A stretch of DNA of 64,000 bases, taken from NCBI GenBank assembly GCA_002943765.1, contig PQWQ01000009.1, positions 1,116,001 through 1,180,000 on the forward strand, in the 5' to 3' direction. The notes beneath the pieces are model-generated. The model ran no database searches. It worked only from the letters and a program-made list of their open reading frames with translations, and was not told where the DNA came from. Below, one piece after another: positions 59,195 through 64,000 of this stretch. Position numbers and translations under genes: made by a program. This DNA comes from Psoroptes ovis (Eukaryota > Arthropoda > Arachnida > Sarcoptiformes > Psoroptidae). Numbering within the stretch: position 1 is the first letter of the stretch; each line of letters opens with the position of its first letter.

Positions 59195-59300
59195 CTAGAG
59201 TCATACCTCGCTTAACGCGGGCGATACGTTACTAAAAACCTCAGTGCTAAACGATACGAATTTAGCACACAAAATAAGTAAACCGGTACAATGCAAGCGG
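59195..59300 (+). mobile_element. fragment resembling a cut-and-paste DNA transposon end
   Basis: GTCATACCTCGCTTAACGCG, then CGATACGTTACTAAAAACCTC and CTAAACGATACGAATTTAGC. The TACCTCGCTTAACG opening with an internal repeated AACGATACG is like the terminal regions of pogo/Tigger-type elements as I remember them. No partner end and no transposase are visible in the window. Confidence 0.4.
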
Positions 59301-59514
59301 AAAAAAAATGTGACTAATTTTATCTCATATAATCCCAATTTTCTGTCAACTTTTTATTTTCAAAAATAATTCTCACGCATAATTCATTGTGAATTCATTA
59401 TTTTATATCAAATATGAATTTATCAAGTATCGATTTTATGAATTTCATATTAATTAGATCATTTTTAAATTTTCATTTTAAATTTAAATTTGAATTTAAA
59501 TTCATTTTAAATTT

Positions 59515-59730
59515 CTGAAAAATTTTGACGATGAAATTTTCTCGATTTTTTCCAGACTTGCGTCGTACTATGGCCTTAAATTTTTGTGAATTTCTCAAAA
59601 ATTCCCTCGTATTATAGCTTTAGATTACTTCGATTTTTTGAAAAATTCCCACCTATTATAGGCTTAGATTATCTCGATTTTTTGAAAAATTTTGACGAGG
59701 GATAGTTTTAGATTAATTCAATATCTTCAA
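59515..59730. repeat. diverged relatives of the 44-bp unit, third block
   Basis: Imperfect units with GATAGTTTTAGATTAATTC-type motifs. The flanking sequence (TTCAAAAGACGATAGG, then TTCACAGGTTGTATGTCTGC) is shared with 58968-59010. Confidence 0.72.
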
Positions 59731-60009
59731 AAATTTCAAAAGACGATAGGTCATTTTAAATTCACAGGTTGTATGTCTGCTAATCTGACCCTTAAGGGAC
59801 TGATTCTTTTCAAATTTCCATCTATATCCTTAAAGGATGCACCTACAGTCTTTGTACAGATTCATAAAGATCACAACTACAGTCCGTCTACAAATTCCTA
59901 AGGGTTACGGTACATGTGACGTTGCCAAATTCCTAAAGCCTACGGTCACAGTTCATCTCCACATTCCTAAAGGCTACAGCCCCCCTCTATATCCAAATTT
60001 CTAAGGCCT

Positions 60010-60518
60010 ACAGTCGCAATCCATCTCCAGATTCCTAAAGGGCCCAGCTACACTGCAGTTCGTCAAGTTGCCAAGGTTTTTAGCTTTGGTTCTTCCTCCA
60101 ATCGCCAAAGAGTATTCTCCGAATTTCCAAAGATTATAGTCTTGGTTTTTTTTGATAAATAAGGAACTTGACGAAGATTTATGTGCAGGCCCAACAACGT
60201 CCTGGGATTGCATCTCTTGAAGATCAGCTTCAATGCTCATAATCGATGAATAACGTCGGATTAAATCTATCGGTGATAAATATCGCATTGACATAATTCC
60301 TGTAGAGGTATATTTCTGTCTCAATACCCTTCAAAATTTCGTCTCAAAATTTTAGCACATTTTGTGGCTCGTGGTTCGCTCCCAGCCGTCAATAATGATA
60401 TCAATATTCGTCACTTAGTACGTGTCCAATATAGTCCTGGGATTGCGACTCATTACATTCTGATCTAAGGTATGATTTCGATAAATTGGTTATGTCTGCC
60501 ATGTATACCCTCGATAAT
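60010..60518 (-). pseudogene. decayed member of the same family (unit 2)
   Basis: The minus-strand acceptor ACAATCTAG (AG 60520-60519) is conserved. ATG at 60502-60500 is followed by ADITNLSKSYLRSECNESQ and a TGA after about 33 codons. Further homologous pieces (ILKGIETEIYLYR) appear in shifted frames, and another frame stays open over 60324-60001. Frame shifts and stops make it non-functional in this form. The upstream donor (GT 60596-60595) is also conserved. Confidence 0.5.
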
Positions 60519-61160
60519 CTAGATTGTGGAATTGATGAGCCAAAAATTAATCTTAATGAATATTAAATTTAACATAGTAAACTTACCATAAGAATTCGTC
60601 AGATAAACCAGACTAGCTTTATGATGATCTGCAATGATACATCATAGTTGGTGGATATGTTGATGGTTGTTTGAATGTTTAATTTTTGACATTTTCCTTC
60701 AAAATTCGAGCTGTTTATATACTAAATTTGTCTTGTTAAATTTTAATTGTAGTCAATGTTAGAGTCTGAAAACATCACAGTCATCAATCATAGAAAAATC
60801 TAGAAAATTAGAGAAGTTTTCATTCTTCTTCTTTGATCAATATTGTCATCTCTAATTCACATTCAAAATGAACATTTATCATTCATATTAATAATATATG
60901 ATTAAGTGTTCAATCTTAGCATAAGAGTAAGTAACAAATTTTGATAAATTTTGAGTTGTCAAAATTTTTTTTGCCTATTTAAATAGACATTCGTCTTGAA
61001 GAAAATTTTTTCATTTAATTTTTCATTTCATCCAGGCAACATCGATTATTTGGATTTATTTATTTTCGAAAATTTCAGTAAGTCTTTGTTTTTGTTTGAT
61101 TATTGTGCAGCATGTTTCAACATGTTTTTTTCTTCATTTAGTTCCTGATGGAATTTTTCG
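60085..61160. repeat. segmental duplication, unit 2
   Basis: Second copy of the unit at 57440-58690, about 2.6 kb downstream in direct orientation. It breaks off at 61158, where GC-rich hairpin sequence follows. Confidence 0.88.
60945..61010. repeat. palindrome-centred repeat, copy 2
   Basis: Same flanks; one change in the palindrome (GCCTATTTAAATAGAC, 60973-60988). Confidence 0.85.
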
Positions 61161-61200
61161 CGTATTTATATATAAAAAAAAAGCATAAGGATTTGACAAA

Positions 61201-61337
61201 CCTCCTCCCCTATGCCCCCTCTCCCTTTCGAGTCTCCCTCCCTCTCTTTCCCCTCCCTCGCGAACTCCTCCCCGTGCGTCCTCCCTCACACTACCCCCTC
61301 CCAACTGACCCCCCTCATGTCAATTGGGAGGGGGTAG
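61201..61337 (+). other. pyrimidine-rich tract ending in hairpin 1
   Basis: A tract of about 100 bp is almost all C and T on this strand. It ends in an inverted repeat: arms 61291-61309 and 61319-61337, 19 bp with one mismatch (CTACCCCCTCCCAACTGAC), loop of 9. It is very unlike the AT-rich surroundings. Confidence 0.9.
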
Positions 61338-61339
61338 CC

Positions 61340-61429
61340 CCCGGGTCGAAAATGACCCCGAAGGGATCGAAATTTCGATCCAATCAGGGATCAAAATTTG
61401 ATCCCTTCGGGGCCAAGTTTCGACCCGGG
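61340..61429. other. GC-rich hairpin 2
   Basis: Arms 61340-61368 and 61400-61429 pair with about three differences (CCCGGGTCGAAA...CCCCGAAGGGATC). The loop contains two further small palindromes, GATCGAAATTTCGATC and GATCAAAATTTGATC. It starts two bases after hairpin 1. Confidence 0.92.
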
Positions 61430-61454
61430 TTGGAAATGGTTAGTTGCAATTAAA

Positions 61455-61531
61455 ATACTTACCTTATTATACTTACCTGATTGTACACGTTATTATACTT
61501 ACCTGATTATACTTACCTAAATATACTTACC
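61455..61531 (-). repeat. five clustered 5'-splice-site-like motifs
   Basis: ATACTTACC occurs at 61455, 61469, 61495, 61509 and 61523. On the minus strand this is GGTAAGTAT, the ideal U1-pairing donor; two copies extend to CAGGTAAGTAT. Spacing is 14, 26, 14, 14 bp. Confidence 0.93.
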
Positions 61532-61594
61532 TTTTCGCACCGTCCTCCGAATCCGCCACCTCCACCTCCACCACCAGCACCATCCTCGGTGCAG
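61532..61594 (-). other. possible Gly-rich mini-exon
   Basis: Directly before the last donor motif, the minus strand reads RCTEDGAGG, a Gly run, then FGGRCEK up to AAG|GTAAGTATA. The frame is closed by TAG just upstream, unless the AG of gactag serves as acceptor. Relatively GC-rich. No homologue recognised. Confidence 0.25.
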
Positions 61595-61619
61595 CGTATC
61601 TAGTCTACAGGCTATTTGT

Positions 61620-63900
61620 CACGTTCCCTAGAAATATACAAATGAAAGGATAATGAAATCAAGATGAATTATAAATTAAAACAGGGTCAACTAAAAAATA
61701 GAGGGAAAAGAAAAGATTTGACAAGTTAATGCAAAAAAATTGGAAAGGTCAACGGTGGATAATCAACAGCAATGACAAATTATATCAATACTCATGCGAG
61801 TGAGGTGGTAAATACTCAAATGTCGCAAAATTGATCTTGAGCTATGAACTGGGAACAGGGAACTATTTCTTAAAGGAATCTATCTCGTCATGGATTTGGT
61901 AAATAATAAATGTTGATCTAATACAAAAAGCATAAAAAATGCTAGACTATGCGTGGTTGCTCAACAGTCTAATAAAATTGAACAAAATTCATACGTTTCC
62001 TAATTAATAAATGTAAACAATACAAGGATTTAGGAGTTTTCATAAACATTCTAAATCTAGTCAATCTAAACCCAAAATGGGCCATATTGACTGCAGTTTT
62101 AGGCGATGAACAATTCTAAAGGGTGTGGGCACTGGATAATACATTTGTTCAGCTGTGTTTACAGTTGAAATCATTACCTTGGAATAAATTAATGCAGTGC
62201 GAAAGCAGCATGGAAATGAATTATGAGCACAATACCTTCCATCCATCCATCCACGAAAACAATAATGATGACCCCTAATCAGAAAGAATGATGAAAATAT
62301 TAATAAGAATCATTATAATAAATAAATCAATAAGAAATGTGGGCGCTCAGATTTAGAGTTGAGATGGCAAGGGTCTTCTTAATCAGAATTATACGCTTGG
62401 TTACTTCTTAGCCCAATGTAATTAAGGGGAAATTTCATGATTTTCCTAATCAATAAAAAAAATACATGGTTTCAGGAATTTTCATAAACATTTTGAATTG
62501 GGGTTCACTGAAACTAATGACAGATCTAAGCAGGACATTATCTCTTCATGGACTGGGGTTAATAAATGTTGATTGATTTCACAAAGCATCAAAAATGCTT
62601 GAATATGCTTACCATTGCTCGAAATAATTTGATGTTGCCACGCTGCCAGCCAAATCGAAAATAAAAAATCATCTTAAAGACAAATGCCTATTTAAATAGG
62701 CAATAAAATTTTGACAACTCATCTCCAAATCAAATTGACATCTAATTGTCACTCGTTTGATTGAGGGTCTGTCCATATAATACGTTATGATTGTGTTGTC
62801 AATAGATGTCGCTAATAATATTTTCATTTGAATTCTTTGAAAATGAAATCATGATTCTTGTCGAATCATCCTTGAAAGATTCATTTTAATTATATGATAA
62901 ATGCCGCTGGGAGTCTTGGGTACTTTTTTTTAAATGAAAGGCTCATTACAATCTATGCCATTCAAAAAATTCTCAGAGGGTCGCTAAAGGTATTAAGAGC
63001 TCGAAAAGTCTGTATTGGTGTTACCAATGTTCAGGTCTCACAATGTATCAAGTCCTGTGATGAATGGAAATCTGTACGGTAAGAAAAATAGAGGAACAAG
63101 AATAAATCACTAATTTTTCGAGCTAAAAAGCAAAAAAAGTTACCTTGTTTGATGACAACAAAAGCCAAGTTATTATTAGATTCATTTTTTGATTAAATTT
63201 TATCATAAGATACACCATTTCTTAAGGCTATAGCCTCGAATTTATCGAATTTTTAAACGATCAAGCACGAAAACTTGATTCTTCTATTTTTTCATTGAAT
63301 TTAAATTGAATTTTAAGCAATTCGGACTGAAAATGGTAAAGGGCCAAGATGACAAATACACCATTGATCGACTCTAATAATAGTATTCAAATGAAAGCTA
63401 TGATTATTCAGCCGCATGAAGAGATGTCTAATAATGTATACTGATGATCAATTGAAGATTAATAACAATAATTCTTACATCGCTGTGAAAATAAAATAAA
63501 AAATGAATGAGTTTTAGTTCATTTACATGCAAAAATCTTACCTACCATTTTTTAGTCTTTGAATTTTAAGAAAATTGAATAAATATAATTAAGTGAATCA
63601 GTGGATATAATGATGCTAAATTCTTGAATTATCAAAAATAATTAATAATTCTTAAAAACCAGCTGTAAAATAATGCAAATACATCTACCGGGAATATTTA
63701 CGATGAACATTTTCGGAAATTTTATTTTGTTCATACTGCCATCTAAGGATTATCGATTGTATGACGTAAAAACTATGTGTTATAAAGCCGGTATATTGGC
63801 AAAATCTGGTTGACATAGGACGTCAATGACATTCAACGACAGATGACGGCTGATCAAGACAAAATGACGTATTAATACTAAGTATAAAATTATCAAAATT
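61620..63900. other. mixed repeat-derived sequence without a supportable gene
   Basis: Less AT-rich than the rest of the window. Two diverged pieces repeat internally (GGAGTTTTCATAAACATT near 62033 and GGAATTTTCATAAACATT near 62476; ATCTCGTCATGGATTTGG near 61884 and ATCTCTTCATGGACTGGG near 62540). The only ORF of note (62894-63082, 62 codons) has no recognisable feature. Confidence 0.5.
62575..62735. repeat. dispersed repeat with inverted palindrome-centred end
   Basis: Carries the 59058 sequence, then the perfect palindrome at 62686-62701, then CAATAAAATTTTGACAACTC, which is the reverse complement of the flank in units 1 and 2. Confidence 0.85.
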
Positions 63901-64000
63901 GTTACTTACCCTTATGCTAAGATTGAACACTTAATCATATATTATTAATATGAATGATAAATGTTAAACTTGGATCTGAATTAGAGACGACAATATTGAT
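63901..64000. repeat. inverted partial copy of the unit 1/2 centre
   Basis: Reverse complement of 58322-58422 and 60836-60935, about 90 percent identical by eye, including the conserved donor (here GGGTAAGTAAC on the minus strand). It runs off the window end. Confidence 0.88.

Noticed and set aside
61148..61453. 101-codon ORF through the GC-rich hairpins
   Set aside because: Composition follows from the C/T tract and palindromes; no splice or family evidence.
1..64000. CRISPR arrays, operons, rRNA and intact tRNA genes
   Set aside because: None seen; the window is eukaryotic nuclear sequence and its tandem repeats lack a spacer structure.

Overview
This is a strongly AT-rich nuclear segment from an animal. 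I infer an astigmatan mite, most likely a house-dust-mite-like species, from very short introns beside long ones, N/S/H/Q/D low-complexity tracts in coding exons, and arthropod-type gene families. The species call is inference; no database was searched.

Region 1 (about 1.4-27.5 kb, + strand) is one complete locus for a cAMP-specific phosphodiesterase of the PDE4/dunce family. Six common exons (25155-27484) encode the second half of UCR1, UCR2, the catalytic domain and an acidic tail. Upstream lie several alternative 5' exons (1419-2962, 5900-6106, 11241-11809, 23503-24533) and one UCR1 exon with the PKA site (6276-6446). All end in the same splice phase, so each can feed the shared core in frame. 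Exons after 6446 cannot include the PKA-site exon.

Region 2 (27.5-42.3 kb) is intergenic, with simple repeats and many copies of one small palindromic transposable element. Region 3 (42332-44682, - strand) is a six-exon gene for a three-Ig-domain cell-surface protein of the lachesin/DIP/IgLON type, 500 residues when joined, including a C-terminal hydrophobic exon that fits a GPI-anchor signal. Region 4 (44.7-54.7 kb) has no strong gene. A chain of exon-like segments with good splice sites (49576 to 54660, + strand) ends in a short ATG reading frame and is a tentative gene.

Region 5 (about 54.7-64 kb) differs in character. It holds a 44-bp minisatellite and its dispersed relatives, a duplicated module (57.44-58.69 and 60.08-61.16 kb) with decayed divergent spliced reading frames, inverted copies of that module's centre, a fragment resembling a DNA-transposon end, two GC-rich hairpins, and a cluster of five 5'-splice-site-like motifs.

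Across 3.5-53.1 kb I count 23 copies of an approximately 80-bp, TA-flanked, near-palindromic element ending in TTAGGTTGTCCGAAAAGTT. It is a mariner-type MITE present in at least two subfamilies, and it is the most systematic unexplained structure in the window.
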